From Plotosus lineatus (lineage: Eukaryota; Chordata; Actinopteri; Siluriformes; Plotosidae): DNA of 64,000 nt. Of the stretch, positions 34,014 to 45,117 are shown piece after piece (within the stretch, counting starts at the first letter, position 1; each line of letters begins with the position of its first letter). The notes under the pieces are model-generated. The model was not told the origin of the DNA, searched no databases, and worked only from the letters and a program-made list of their open reading frames with translations. The position numbers were made by a program, and so were the translations under genes. The DNA is taken from NCBI GenBank assembly GCA_024760905.1, contig CM045738.1:47805797-47869796 (forward strand), given 5' to 3'.

Positions 34014-34129
34014 CTTGTAGTCTGTACCAGGTCCCTCACTGTTGGATTTAAGTATTGTTCCCGAAACATCATCCATCAAGATCATCTTGCTTTTCTTTTT
34101 CCAGGACGGACAAACCATTAGAAGCATTA
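34014..34129 (-). CDS. cdh26: Gene A exon 12: membrane helix end and juxtamembrane tail
   Basis: 116 bases, phase 1 start, phase 0 end; acceptor TTTGACAG, donor AAG/GTAATA. With exon 11 it completes the helix (LLLLLGVMLLMVCPSW), followed by a basic stop-transfer KKKSK. Next come MILMDDVSGTILKSN and SEGPGTDYK, a motif I associate with the juxtamembrane tail of desmoglein/cadherin-26-type proteins. Confidence 0.85.
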
Positions 34130-34204
34130 CTGTCAAACAGTACATTTTCAATTATTTTATCTGTTTGAGCCAACTGCAGATGATAATTTTTTTTTGTTAC
34201 AACA

Positions 34205-34495
34205 TTCATTTATTTGTTTTCTGAACCACTTAATTCTAACCAGGATTGCGGGAAACTTGGTTCCCGTCTCAGCCGACTCTGGGCAAGGGCAGAGTACACC
34301 CTGGGCAGCTCACAGGGCAGAAATACTTGCGGGGCAATGTAGCCTATTGTTTATGAAGGTCATCTTTTCTTTTACATGTCTCTCACAATTGACAGTGAGA
34401 GATGTGGCTGGCATTTGATAACCCAGATAGCTGCAGTGAGGGACAGGAGTGATAACACTGTGACAGTGGGGCTTGAACCTTGGGATCAGTAATGT
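34205..34495 (-). mobile_element. SINE-like unit with alternative tail, copy D
   Basis: From left: the alternative tail (gaaccacttaattctaaccaggattgcgg, gggcaagggcagagtacaccctgggcagc), the SINE body (acaattgacagtgagagatgtgg, tttgataacccagatagctgcagtg) and a degraded head ending near ttgggatcagtaatg. Same order as the unit at 57209. No target duplication seen. Confidence 0.65.
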
Positions 34496-34717
34496 GGAAA
34501 CTACACTTTTGGTATACATAAGCACAGCAATGTTTCTCCTCTTATCTCCTCTCCTCTCCTCTCCTTTTCCCTTTCATTTTCCTTTTGAAATAAGACTTCC
34601 ATTAAGTTATCTGCTGCACATCATTTACCAAAGCAACTTTAAAAAGCTGGAATTGTGCAGTGTATTTAATATTGAATTTGAAGTTATATAACAGTGGGTC
34701 CTGCATTTCATCCTTAC

Positions 34718-34936
34718 CTAACAGAAGCAGTAAAGTCAAGAGAATTATCCAAATGCCACTAAAGTTTGGCCTTGATATAATTCTGTGAGCATGGCAATCG
34801 GGATTGTTGCTGCAGTCACACACAGTGATGGACAGATCTTGGACCGAGCCATAGCCTTGGTTATCTGATATTTTGATCAACAGCTTATAATGGCCTTTGG
34901 TGACTAAATCCTTTTTGACTAATTTCACAGTTGTCC
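34718..34936 (-). CDS. cdh26: Gene A exon 11: EC5 end and start of membrane helix
   Basis: 219 bases, phase 1 to phase 1; TTTGCAG acceptor, TTAG/GTAAGG donor. It encodes TTVKLVKKDLVTKGHYKLL, then ISDNQGYGSVQDLSITVCDC, a cysteine-rich membrane-proximal CDCSNNPDC, and FSGIWIILLTLLLLLG, the first half of the membrane helix. The V-x-V-C-D-C strand is the usual end of EC5 in cadherins and desmosomal cadherins. Confidence 0.92.
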
Positions 34937-35099
34937 CTGCAAAAAGAAGAAAACTGAAGTAACTTTTTTTTTTCTCCGTCATTGTTACACAAAAATATTC
35001 CTGTTACAACTCGTGGGTCTACAATAATTCCATTAATGTGTATTTATAGTAATTTGCTTTGACAAACAATAAATTAAAAGTCAATAGTATGTTTTGGAC

Positions 35100-35336
35100 C
35101 TGTGCCATGCTTTGGTTCAATCTTCCATTTTCCTTCCAGGCCACCATTTTCCATTATCTCATATTGAAATGGTCCGCTGTATGGTGGAAGATCGGCATCT
35201 GCAGCAGAGATTTCAGTCATGCTTTCTTCATTTGATAAGCACATGGCCACTCTCTTTGCCTTTAACAATGGTACATTGTCATTCTCATCTCCTAAGTGGA
35301 TGACCAGTGTGCCTGTGCCACTCACTGTAGGCTCCG
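35100..35336 (-). CDS. cdh26: Gene A exon 10: EC4-EC5 linker and most of EC5
   Basis: 237 bases, phase 1 to phase 1; TTTCAG acceptor, CACAG/GTCCAA donor. It encodes EPTVSGTGTLVIHLGDENDN, the linker motif DENDNVPLL, a cysteine in VAMCLSNEES, then ADADLPPYSGPFQYEI and WKIEPKHGTG. The pattern TGTGTLxIxLxDxNDNxP followed by DxDxPPYxxPFxxxI is characteristic of the last EC repeat in cadherins. The intron between this exon and exon 9 is about 8.7 kb and holds the nested LINE/RTE/SINE block. Confidence 0.93.
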
Positions 35337-35964
35337 CTGAAAGTCAAGGGAGAGAGGAATAAAATGCAGAGGTATCTCTTGTGAGGGTGGTTTCTATCAC
35401 AAAGGGCCACTCCGGTGACGCTATTAATGGAAAAGAGCAGGCCACATACGCTAAAATAATCTCTCAACTGTGTACAGCATAACATACATATGTATTTAGT
35501 TATAGCGGTTTAATGTATTTGACCTTTTTCTTAACGTACATCTTTATCTCCACTGCAGCTGGCAGAACAATTCTCACTGTAGAGGTGTGACCGTCAAGGG
35601 CTTTTAATTGTGACCAGGTTATTGGGCTACTGTTTATTTCAGTGATTTGGGTTCAACTACTAAACGGATGGTGACTTCCTACTCATAAATTAGTTAACAG
35701 ATGTCCACCCATTGCTGAAGGACATTTCTCTTCAGGACACGAAATACAGTATGATGAGCAGAGTAAATATATTGAAAAATATTTAATAGCCACCACAAAC
35801 CAAAGAGCCTTTGGGGTACCTTGAAGAAGCTCTTTAGCTCTCTTGGTTCCTTCATAGTTTTAGAGCGACATGTTTTATTGGATCATTATCACGATCTTCA
35901 TTTGTTTCTGAGATATGGAGGCATAAAATGTGGTGTGATAAAACAAACGAAGTACCATTGAAAA
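35337..35964. other. Intron of gene A, nothing recognised
   Basis: No repeat or gene could be supported in this part of the intron upstream of exon 10. Confidence 0.45.
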
Positions 35965-36222
35965 AATACAGGGACCCCTTGCTATTTCGTGCTTCAATTC
36001 GTGTGGCTTCAGTGCATCGCAGTTTCTTTTTTTTCTTTTTAAAATTGTTTTTAATACCCATCGAATTTTAAAATAAGGTACTTAAGGAAGAATGGCAGAA
36101 AAGTTAAGGAAAATGCCACAAAAACAAGGCTAATTATTACGCAACCCCCCCTCCCCCGAACCCCCACCAAAAAAAAAAAAAATAAAAATAAAAACCTAAT
36201 CCAAAACTCCCCATCAAAACTA

Positions 36223-36628
36223 CAGTGGCACCTCACCTTACAAAAGACCCAACAAACAAAAAATCCAAGTTACGAAACGCATTTACCTAAAATTTCCGTT
36301 TTTGGATGCGAAAAAAAATTCATGTTACGAAACTCTTCTTCCTTTCCTTTCGGCTTTTCCCTTCAGGGGTCGCCACAGCGAATCATCTGCCTCCATCTCA
36401 CCCTATCCTTTGCATCATCTTCTCTTACACCAACGACCTTCATGTCCTCCTTTACCACATCCATGAATCGTCTCTTTTGGTCTTCCTCTAGGCCTTTTGC
36501 CTGGTAGTTCCAGCCTCAGCATCCTATTACCAATATACTCACTATCCCTCCTCTGTACATGTCCAAACATGTCCAGGTTGAGAAAACACTTCTGGAACGA
36601 ATTAATTTTGTAAGGTGAGGTACCAGTG
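36223..36628. mobile_element. Nested Tigger-like MITE with RTE fragment inside
   Basis: Ends CAGTGGCACCTCACCTTACAAAA and TTTTGTAAGGTGAGGTACCAGTG, flanked by TA. An RTE 3' fragment (copy 6, 36334-36575, minus strand) sits inside: cctttcggcttttcccttcaggggtcgcc to ctctgtacatgtccaaac. Confidence 0.8.
36334..36575 (-). mobile_element. RTE LINE copy 6, 3' fragment
   Basis: About 240 bp of the RTE 3' end on the minus strand, including GGCGACCCCTGAAGGG and the codons for QRRDSEYIGNRMLRLELPG. Inserted in the MITE at 36223-36628. Confidence 0.85.
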
Positions 36629-36923
36629 TACTTAGATTTTTATTTGAGGTGCACATCTGAGGGTGTGCACGCGCATCTGTGTGCGTGGCCACGTCTGTAT
36701 GTGTGTGTATTTGGTTTTTTTGCATGTTATGCAGAGAATGTAAGTCCTAAATACTTATAATATGAAACGCACTTAAGTTCTCTACCAGCATAAGACCAAC
36801 ACTCTTTCCGTTTTAATGGACCGACAACATTAGACTTGTCAAGATTTACATTAAAACCCCATTTAATGCAGACCTTTTCAAGAAAGTCTAGTTTTTTTTG
36901 TAAGCCTATCACTGTGTCATCAA

Positions 36924-39900
36924 TGCAGCCATGAGGCGGGGGGGCACTAACCAGTGTCTCTCCCCCTTATGCCGGTCCCAAGCCCGGATAAATGCAGAGG
37001 GTTGCGACAGGAAGGGCATCCGGCATAAAACTTCTGCCACATTTAAAAAATGCAAATGATCAATACAGAATTCATACCGGATCGGTCGAGGCCCGGGTTA
37101 ACAACGACCGCCATCAGTGCTGTCAACCAGCAGGGTGCTGATGGAAATTGGACTACTGTTGGTCGAAGACGTCGAAGAAGGAGAGGCGGGAGGCGTGTCC
37201 GTAGGCAGAGAGAGAAGAGGAAATGCGTGAGCCTAGGACTGAGAGTAGGGACTTTGAATGTTGGAACTATGCAAGGAAAAGATAGGGAGCTGGCTGACAT
37301 GATGCAGAGGAGGAAGGTGGACATACTGTGTGTTCAGGAGACAAGGTGGAAAGGTAGAAAGGCTAGAAGCTTAGGAGCAGGGTTTAAACTGTTTTATCAT
37401 GGTGTGGATGGGAAGAGAAATGGAGTCGGAGTCATCTTGAAGGAGGGGTTTGTCAGGAATGTTCTAGACGTGAAAAGAGTGTCGGACAGAGTGATGAGTC
37501 TCAAGTTAGAAATTGAAGGCGTGATGCTCAATGTTGTTACTGCTTATGCCCCACAGGCAGGATGTAAGCTAGAACAGAAGGAGAGGTTCTGGAGTGATTT
37601 AGATGAAGTGATGCAGAGTACCCCCAGAGGTGAAAGAGTGGTCATTGGAGCAGACTTCAATGGACATGTTGGTGCAGGCAACAGAGGGGACGAGGAAGTG
37701 ATGGGCAGGTTTGGTATCCAGGACAGGAACACAGAAGGACAGATGTTGATTGATTTTGCAAAAAGGATGGAAATGGCTGTGGTGAATACTTTCTTCAAGA
37801 AGAAACAGAAGCATAGGGTGACTTATGAAAACAGAGGTAAGAGCACACAGGTAGACTACATCTTGTGCAGGCGATGTAATTTGAAGGAAGTCAGTGACTG
37901 CAAAGTAGTAGTTGCTGAGAGTGTTGCCAAACAGCATAGGATGGTGGTGTGCAGGATGACACTGATGGTGAGAAAGGTGAAAAAGGCAAAGGCAGAGCAG
38001 AAGACAAAGTGGTGGAAGCTGAAAAAGGAAGAGTGTCGTGTTGTCTTCAAGGAGGAGTTGAAACAGGCTTTGGGTAGTCAGGAAGTGCTTCCAGAGGACT
38101 GGACAACCACAGCCAATGTGATCAGGAAGACCGGTAGGAGAGTACTTGGTGTGTCCTCTGGAAGGAACGTAGATAAGGAAACTTGGTGGTGGAATGAGGA
38201 AGTGCAGGAGTGTGTACAAAAGAAGAGGTTAGCCAAGAAGAAGTGGGACATTGAGAGGACCGAAGAGAGTAAACAGGAGTACAGGGAGACACAGCGTAAG
38301 GCGAAGGTAGCAGTGTCAAAGGCCAAACAGAGGGCGTATGATGACTTGTATGATAGGTTGAACAGTAAGGAGGGAGAAAATGGTCTATACAGGTTAGCAC
38401 AGCAGAGAAATAGAGATGGGAAAGACGTGCAGCAAGTTAGAGTGATAAAGGACAGAGAGGGAAATGTATTGACTGATGACAGAAGTGTGCTGGGAAGATG
38501 GAAAGAGTACTTTGAAGAGCTGATGAATGAGGAAAATGAGAGAGAAAAAAGAGTAGAAGGGGTGACCGTTGAGGAGCAGGAAGTAGCAAAGATTAGTAAG
38601 GGAGAAGTGAGGAGGGCATTGAAGAGGATGAAGAATGGAAAGGCAGTTGGCCCTGATGACATACCAGTTGAGGTATGGAAGTGTCTAGGGGAGGTAGCAG
38701 TAGATTTTCTGACACTATTATTCAACAAGGTCTTAGAAAGTGAGCAGATGCCAGAGGAATGGAGGAGAAGTGTGCTTGTGCCCATTTTTAAGAACAAGGG
38801 AGATGTACAGAGTTGTGGCAACTACAGAGGGATAAAGTTGATGAGTCATAGAATGAAGCTATGGGAAAGAATAGTGGAAGCAAGACTAAGGGCAGAGGTC
38901 AGCATTTGTGAACAACAGTTTGGTTTTATGCCAAGAAAGAGCACCACAGGTGCAGTGTTTGCTTTGAGGATGTTAATAGAGAAGTACAGAGAAGGTCAGA
39001 AGGAGCGGCATTGTGCCTTTGTTGATCTGGAGAAAGCATATGACAGGGTGCCGAGAGAAGAACTGTGGTATTGTATGAGGAAGTCTGGAGTGACAGAGAA
39101 GTATGTTAGAGTGGTGCAGGACATGTATGAGAGATGTATGACAGTGGTGAGGTGTGTTGTCGGTGTGACAGAAGAGTTCAAGGTGGAGGTGGGACTGCAT
39201 CAAGGGTCAGCTCTCAGCCCCTTCTTGTTTGCTATGGTGATGGACAGGCTAACAGACGAGGTTAGACAAGAATCTCCATGGACTATGATGTTTGCAGATG
39301 ACATCGTGCTCTGTAGTGAGAGCAGAGACCAAGTGGAGGAAAATCTAGAGAGGTGGAGGTATGCCCTGGAAAGGAGGGGATTGAAGGTTAGTCTTAGTAA
39401 GACAGAATACATGTGTGTGAACGACAAGGACCCAAGAGGAACTTTGAGGTTACAGGGGCAGAGATAAAGAAGGTGGAGGATTTTAAGTACTTAGGCTCAA
39501 CAATCCAGAGCAATGGAGAGTGTGGAAAAGAAGTGAAGAAGCGCGTGCAGGCAGGTTGGAATGGATGGAGAAAAGTGTCCGTGTGATGTGTGATAGGAGA
39601 GTATCGGCAAGAATGAAGGGAAAAGTGTACAAGACGGTGATGAGGCCAGCAATGTTGTATGGTTTAGAGACAGTGGCCCTGGGGAAAAGACAGGAGGCAG
39701 AGTTGGAGGTAGCAGAGATGAAAATGTTGAGGTTCTCTTTGGGAGTAACGAGGATGGATAGGATCAGAAATGAGTACATCAGAGGGACAGCACATGTTAG
39801 ATGTTTTGGAGACAAAGTCAGAGAGGCTAGATTGAGATGGTTTGGACATGTACAGAGGAGGGATAGTGAGTATATTGGTCGTAGGATGCTGAGGTTGGAA

Positions 39901-40073
39901 CTACCAGGCAAAAGGCCCAGAGGAAGACCAAAGAGAAGATTTATGGATGCGGTGAAGGCGGACATGAAGGTCGTTGGAGTAAGAGTAGAAGATGCAGAGG
40001 ATAGGGAGAGATGGAGGCAGGTCATTTGCTGTGGCGACCCCTGAAGGGAACAGCCGAAAGGAAAAGAAGAAGA
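36924..40073 (+). mobile_element. RTE LINE copy 7, full length with 16-bp target duplication
   Basis: Perfect duplication ATCACTGTGTCATCAA at 36908-36923 and 40074-40089 marks the exact insertion into the host LINE. The 3150-bp element has the 5' leader GCAGCCATGAGGCGGGG, a long ORF, the 3' end GGCGACCCCTGAAGGGAACAGC and an AAGAAG-rich tail. It is the best-preserved copy in the window and probably a recent insertion. Confidence 0.95.
37050..40044 (+). pseudogene. RTE endonuclease-reverse transcriptase, copy 7 (almost intact)
   Basis: A frame of 805 codons from 37050. Basic N-terminus (RRRRRRRGGRRVRRQREKRK, residues 39-58), APE endonuclease with TLNVGT (about 68), QETRW (96-100), and GADFNGHVGAG (about 200), an inter-domain region with RAYDDLYDRL and GKAVGPDDIPVEVWK, and reverse transcriptase with VPIFKNKGDVQSCGNYRGIK, CAFVDLEKAYDRVPR, QGSALSPFLFAMVMDR and MFADDIVLCS (FADD about residue 748). 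One-base losses near 39457 (GGGGCAGAG) and 39582 (GTGTCCGTGTG) break the last part, which resumes at 39520-40044 with CFGDKVREARLRWFGHVQRR. This would otherwise be an open frame to CGDP. Confidence 0.9.
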
Positions 40074-40940
40074 ATCACTGTGTCATCAACCAAAACAAGG
40101 TCATCTGCAAATAAAAGTAATAGTATTTCCTTAATATTCTCTTGAACAAATATGCATCTAAGATCACTTTGATTAAATCCATACACAATTTCATTAATAA
40201 AAACGATGAAGAGAATTGGGCTTCACATCCAGCCCTGACGAACACCTGCAGAAGTGTTGAAGTTGCTCGAGAACCCTTCTCTTGCCTTAACACACGCCTT
40301 AATTTTTGCATACATATCACAAAGAACATTAAATAATTTACCACATATACCCTTTTGATGAAGAACATGCAACAGTTTTTGGCGATTAACTAAATCGAAA
40401 ACCTTACGAAAGTCAATGAAGGCTTCATAAAAGCGATGCCTTGGTTTTCTTAAATAGTTTTCACATAATGACTGAAGAGTAAATATATTATCAATAGTCG
40501 AATAATTTCTCCGAAAGCCTGCTTGTGATTCATAGATAATTTCATATAATTCTACCCATTTCCTGATCATGTCCTCGATTATAGAAGTAAAGAATTTACC
40601 TAAAATATTTAATAAAGATATACCATGATAATTATTGGGATCCATATCATCACCCTTCTTAAATAAAGTAGCCACCATTCCAGTATTCCAACTGTCAGGA
40701 AAAACACCATTGTCCAAAACCGAATTAAACAGAATCTCAAAAAAAGGAACTAAAACTGTCGCCTTCTTTATGAACTCTGGGGGAATACCATCCACACCGC
40801 CTGATTTACCATTCTTAAGTGAATTCCCTGCTTTCCTTATCTCCATTTGAGAAAAAGGTTCAGACAATAAAAAAAGAATTATTACAAATATCAAACTTTC
40901 ACTATCATGGTTTTTCATAAAATTTTCAACTACTTCATCT

Positions 40941-41276
40941 GTCTGTCTGTCTTCCTTTCGGCTTTTTCCCCTTTCTCGGGAGTCGCCACAGCGAATCATC
41001 TGATTCGCACGTTTGATTTGGCAGAGGTTTTTACGTCGGATGCCCCTCCTGTCACAACCCTTTTTAGCAAGGGACAGAAACACGCTGACGACTTTTCAGC
41101 CTACTCTTTACGAAAGTCAGCAATGGTTCTTTTACATGCCTCTCACCATAGACAGTGAGAGACATGGCCCGCCTTTGATAACCCAGTTAGCTGCACTGGG
41201 GGGACAGTGACAACCCACAACCCCAACCTTTGGATCAGCGATCCAGCGCCCTATACCACTAGACCACCACTGCCCC
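40941..41276 (-). mobile_element. tRNA-headed SINE with RTE-derived 3' part, copy B
   Basis: Flanked by a perfect 19-bp duplication ATTTTCAACTACTTCATCT at 40922-40940 and 41277-41295, inside the host LINE. Same build as 2099-2454: tRNA-like head on the right, body, RTE leader piece, RTE 3' tail and (AGAC)n on the left. A short deletion removes part of the B-box region (ACAACCCACAACCCC), so this copy is slightly shorter. Confidence 0.92.
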
Positions 41277-42780
41277 ATTTTCAACTACTTCATCTAAAGG
41301 AGAAAAATGCTCAGAATAAATGGGGTTCAAAAGAGTCTTAAAATAATCAAACCATGTATCAATCGTTATTGGAAACTCTTTCCCCTTAACTAGCAACAAA
41401 GATTTCAACTTCTGCCAAAACTTTTTGCAATCTTTTTCAACAATAGCCACATTTATATCATTTACTAAACTATCCTTATGCAAACGTTTCTTACTGCTAT
41501 AGAGAACTCGAAATTCCTTTCTACAATTCAAGAAATTCTTTAAATTAATATCACTTTTATATCTACAGAATAGATTCAAAAAGGCATATTTTTTACGCTT
41601 TAAAGCTACACAATCTTTATCAAACCAAACAGGTTGTTTGCAAAATCTGCTTCTCATAGGAGATGATACAACTCTAAACTGTTCACCAGCCAAATAAAAG
41701 ATATTCGTTAACTTATCTACCACTGAGTTTACATCAATATTGACATTTAAAAAAATCATCCAACATTTTCGCACACTGTAGGGGATTCCAAGTGTTGTAA
41801 ATATGAATGCTCTCCGCCTTCTCGCCATCGGTATCTGATCACAGGCTTTACATCCGTCTGTGAAAAGTTTACAGTATCATAATACTCAAAAGAAAAATCA
41901 AGTTGACATGTCACTGGACGGTGATCAGATTCTGTCCTTGATACTACAACAAGGTCACTAATTTTTTCAAATCAGCTTGAAGAGACTAACACGTAATCTA
42001 CTAGGCTCGTTCCATTATTATTATACATGTGAAAGCGCCTTTGGGGTCTCCTGACTTGCATCCACTTACAATATGAATACCCCAGACGCGACACAAGTCT
42101 AATAGTTCCAATCCAAAACGATTCGTAACTGTATCTTGAGTTGCACGAGGGGCACGAAATGTGTCAATTTCATACAGGTCACCCAGGTGCAGAATATCAA
42201 CATCCTCCTCATCATCAATGATAAAATCATTATTAATTCCGGTACGAGCATTAAAATCGCCGAATAGCATAAATTCAGTATCATCACCATATTCATGTTT
42301 GAGAGTTGATATATATTGATCTAAACTGTCCAGTCCATTGTTTTCGGATACTGTACATACATTGGTGAATTCTAAGGTAGACTGTAAACAAATCCCATTA
42401 TGAATGGATTAACTCCTGTTGGTCTAACAATAAAAAATACAGAATTAACCCAGTTTCCATAAAGCCTTTTAAACATTTTCGATAAGGAATTACGAATATA
42501 CACTGCAACACCTCCAGAAAAACGAGGAGGAGCCATGGGAGACACACTGCTGACATGGAGGGCTCGTATCAGCTGTTTTGGACCAACAAAGCCACAAATT
42601 TTGGCTAAATTGAAGATAATACGTCTGTCGGGCTCCATGTGAGTGAAACACCTAAAAATGATGTTGGTGTTGTCCCTAATATTACACCTTGGCTCGAATT
42701 GTTATGACATTGGGAAGGCGTATTATATGGCCAGAATCGATGTCTGCTGAGCTCACAACGATTATGAAGATGGGCTGAGG

Positions 42781-43608
42781 TTGGTGTTTATTCCACGGCA
42801 GTTAGAGTTGTGTGGAGATGTTGAGTCAAACCTGGGACCTCCGAAGCAGGCTAAAGTGCAAGGTTGGCCAACGAGACAAACCAGATTGCAGTTTGGTGAG
42901 GACAGAGACGATTATGGTCTGGAAGTGGGCGAAGAAAATGTGTCTCAGACTGAAATCTTGAAGTTGATCAGATCTGAATTGAGCGTTTTAAACAAGAAGT
43001 TTGACCGGATGTTTGAGGAAATCGGGGAGGACTGCAATGCTCTGAGAGAGGAAAACTTAATGTTGAAAACACGCTTGGAGACAATTGAATTTATTCCGGA
43101 TAACCAAGATGCTCAAATACGACGAAATAACATAATCATTCACGGCGTTCCAGGAACAGCGGGAGAAAAGTGGGAGCAGACTGTGCGACATTTCCTGAAA
43201 GAGAGTGTGAAGTTTGACAACTGAAGCAGTGTGAAGTTTGAACAGGTAAAGAGACTTAAATCAAAGAACCAAATGAAACCAATTATGGTGAAGTTTTGTT
43301 CTTATAGAGATAAGATAAGAGTAATGGAGGCATCGAGAGCTTCACTGAAGGATACGGAACAACGAGTGGTCAATGACTTTACACGACGAGTTCAGCACGT
43401 CAGAAGAAGACTGATACCGCATCTGATCGAGGCCAGGAAAAGTGGAAAGGATGCATGCTTATCCTATGACAAGTTAGTGATCGAGGATAAAGTGTTCACT
43501 CTAAAGGACGACCAGCTTGCAGAGCTTGGACGAAACCAGAAATATAACCGTCGTGATCTGCGGTTTTCTGCTGGACCGGAGACGAGTGACAATGTTAGTA
43601 TTAGTTAG
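42781..43608 (+). pseudogene. LINE ORF1 with 2A-like motif, inverted relative to ORF2
   Basis: Reads MVFIPRQLELCGDVESNLGP, then an acidic/coiled-coil-like region ILKLIRSELSVLNKKFDRMF, EENLMLKTRLETIEFI, and RRNNIIIHGVPGTAGEKWEQ, a LINE ORF1 RNA-binding-like segment. A TGA at 43222 breaks the frame. It resumes with KFCSYRDKIRVMEASR, RRRLIPHLIEARKSGK and RDLRFSAGPET, ending at 43608. GDVESNLGP resembles 2A peptides found at the N-terminus of some fish LINE proteins, but the key NPGP reads NLGP. Confidence 0.7.
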
Positions 43609-44085
43609 GGGCGTGGCAGTGACCCACAAGCTACTGAACATACAGAGGATATGAACTGAGTTAACATTGTATCAGGATATGTACATGTGTGCAGCTGGAA
43701 CATTCATGGTGTCCATTCACGTCACAGAGATTTTGATTTTCTTCAATATTTACATTCTTTTGATATAGTAGGGTTAATTGAAACTTATGCATAGTGATGA
43801 TTTGTTTGTTGAGGATCTTTTGCAGGATTATGTATGTTTCGGATCTGTAGCAAGACATATTAATATAAGCATTTATAGCATTGAATATGTATTTATGGAT
43901 ATTATATACACATTTATGTACGTATATGTCAGTCCCGAGGGGGGGTGTCGATCCTACTTTGATTAATTCGGCATTCTCATTGGGATCTCTGTCCCAATTA
44001 ACCGCGGAAAGTGAGGGATACCTGTACTTTTATATAATTTTTTTTTTTATATAGTTGTCTGTAGAAAAAAATGCATGTATCTCAC

Positions 44086-44228
44086 CTTCATTTATAGCAT
44101 ACACAATGACGCTATAGGCACTCTGATTCACTAATGGTGATTCTCTGTCCATAAGTTTGGCCACAGTAACTTGACCAGTTTTTGGATCAACATTTACCCA
44201 GTTATCTTTATCTTCTCCTTTCACAAAC
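44086..44228 (-). CDS. cdh26: Gene A exon 9: EC4 middle
   Basis: 143 bases, phase 2 start, phase 1 end; acceptor GACAG, donor GTGAGA. Joined to exon 8 it reads TFKFVKGEDKDNWVNVDPKT, then GQVTVAKLMDRESPLVNQSA and YSVIVYAINE. This is a textbook EC4: KGxDxxNWVxVDPxTG, the LDRESP-type calcium motif (here MDRESP), and the YxVxVYAxN strand. Confidence 0.93.
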
Positions 44229-44286
44229 CTGTCGAAAGGGAGTGTCATTTTAAAGAAAGAAAATAAAATAAAGCTTGCGTATTAAA

Positions 44287-45117
44287 CCACTGCACGTTCA
44301 CGACTATAAGGTGCAATAGCAGCGGACACCGTTGTCCATACATAAGGCACACCAGATTATAAGGTGCAGTAAGCTAAACAAAAGTCATATAAGTCAAACT
44401 TGATTCAACTTATTCACAATAACTCTCAACATTGTTCAGCTATAATACACAAAATATAAAATACATTTCACAATAATGCTCAACATTGTTCATTATAACA
44501 ATATAAAACAATTAACTTTTTTCAGTTCATTTATCTTCCACAAATCCATCAAATTCTTCATCTTCAGTTTCTGAGTTTAACAGTTGTGCGAGTTTGACAT
44601 AAAGCTCGGATCACTCTATTTTTATTATTATATTATTCCATTTTATTATCTATTATTCTCTTGCACATGGGGTCAGAGCAACAGAGACAGAGATTAGAAG
44701 TCTTTCTGGGTCTTGACCTTTTCTCAACCCACACCCCCTTAAAGAGACAGCGCATTAGTATTGTCTTCATTACAGAACGGAGGTCATTACTCTGAAGGTG
44801 CTGTATCAGTGTAACCTTAAATTGAAGAAGGTTAATCCGAGGTCTCAAGGGGACACCTGTAGCGGCGCTTTATCCCAGTATTTGCACATGAAGCTCGGAT
44901 CCCGCTAACTTACAACCTGGACACCAATATCTTGCAGCTGAAGTTCTTTGGTTAATCCATTGGAATGATGGTAAGCTCTGAGTTAGTTTGCGTCAATTGG
45001 GTTTTGACGATGTCAGTGAGATGGAGTCAAGGCTGCATCCACACATAAGGCGCACTGTCAGGTTTTTTTAAAGATTGAAGGTTTTTACGTGCGCCTTATC
45101 GTTGTGAAAATACGGTA
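44287..45117. mobile_element. Non-autonomous DNA-transposon-like repeat
   Basis: The left end cgttcacgactataaggtgcaatagcag and right end cgcgccttatcgttgtgaaaatacgg are inverted matches (TTCACGACTATAAGGYGCA type). The interior holds another aaggcgcact phrase but no coding potential. Family not assigned. Confidence 0.6.

Larger units (their letters stand above)
35971..36720. mobile_element. Tigger-like element carrying nested insertions
   Basis: Begins CAGGGACCCCTTGCTATTTCG, as at 20004. The interior (aatggcagaaaagttaaggaaaatgcc ... ccccatcaaaac) matches 22980-23095, and resumes after the nested element at 36629 with cttagatttttatttgaggtgc, matching 23097 onward. The right boundary is approximate. 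Confidence 0.55.
36727..42640 (-). pseudogene. Endonuclease / reverse transcriptase of the host LINE, split and frameshifted
   Basis: From right to left: PPRFSGGVAVYIRNSLSKMF and GVNPFIMGFVY (42372-42638), MLFGDFNARTGINNDF and LELLDLCRVWGIHIVSG (42001-42270), a linker with FCKQPVWFDKDCVALKRKKY (41259-41828). Reverse transcriptase: NGKSGGVDGIPPEFI, DSWNTGMVATLFKKGDDMDP, FYEAFIDFRKVFDLVNRQKL, then FADDLVLVDDTV at about 40083-40111. The frame continues at 36912 after the RTE insertion (VIGLQKKLDFLEKVC). Frames change several times. Confidence 0.8.
36727..43960 (-). mobile_element. Host LINE (ORF1 + endonuclease + reverse transcriptase) with inverted 5' end, split by RTE and SINE
   Basis: The minus strand carries endonuclease and reverse transcriptase pieces of a LINE that differs from RTE. 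The last part (FLEKVCIKWGFNVNLDKSN, YYKYLGLTFSA) lies at 36727-36912, beyond the RTE insertion. From about 42650 rightward the same kind of element reads on the plus strand: ORF1 (42781-43608) and the endonuclease start CSWNIHGVHSRHRDFDFLQ with DIVGLIETYA near 43697-43795. The head-to-head order is that of a 5' inversion (twin priming). The 3' end is missing. Confidence 0.75.
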
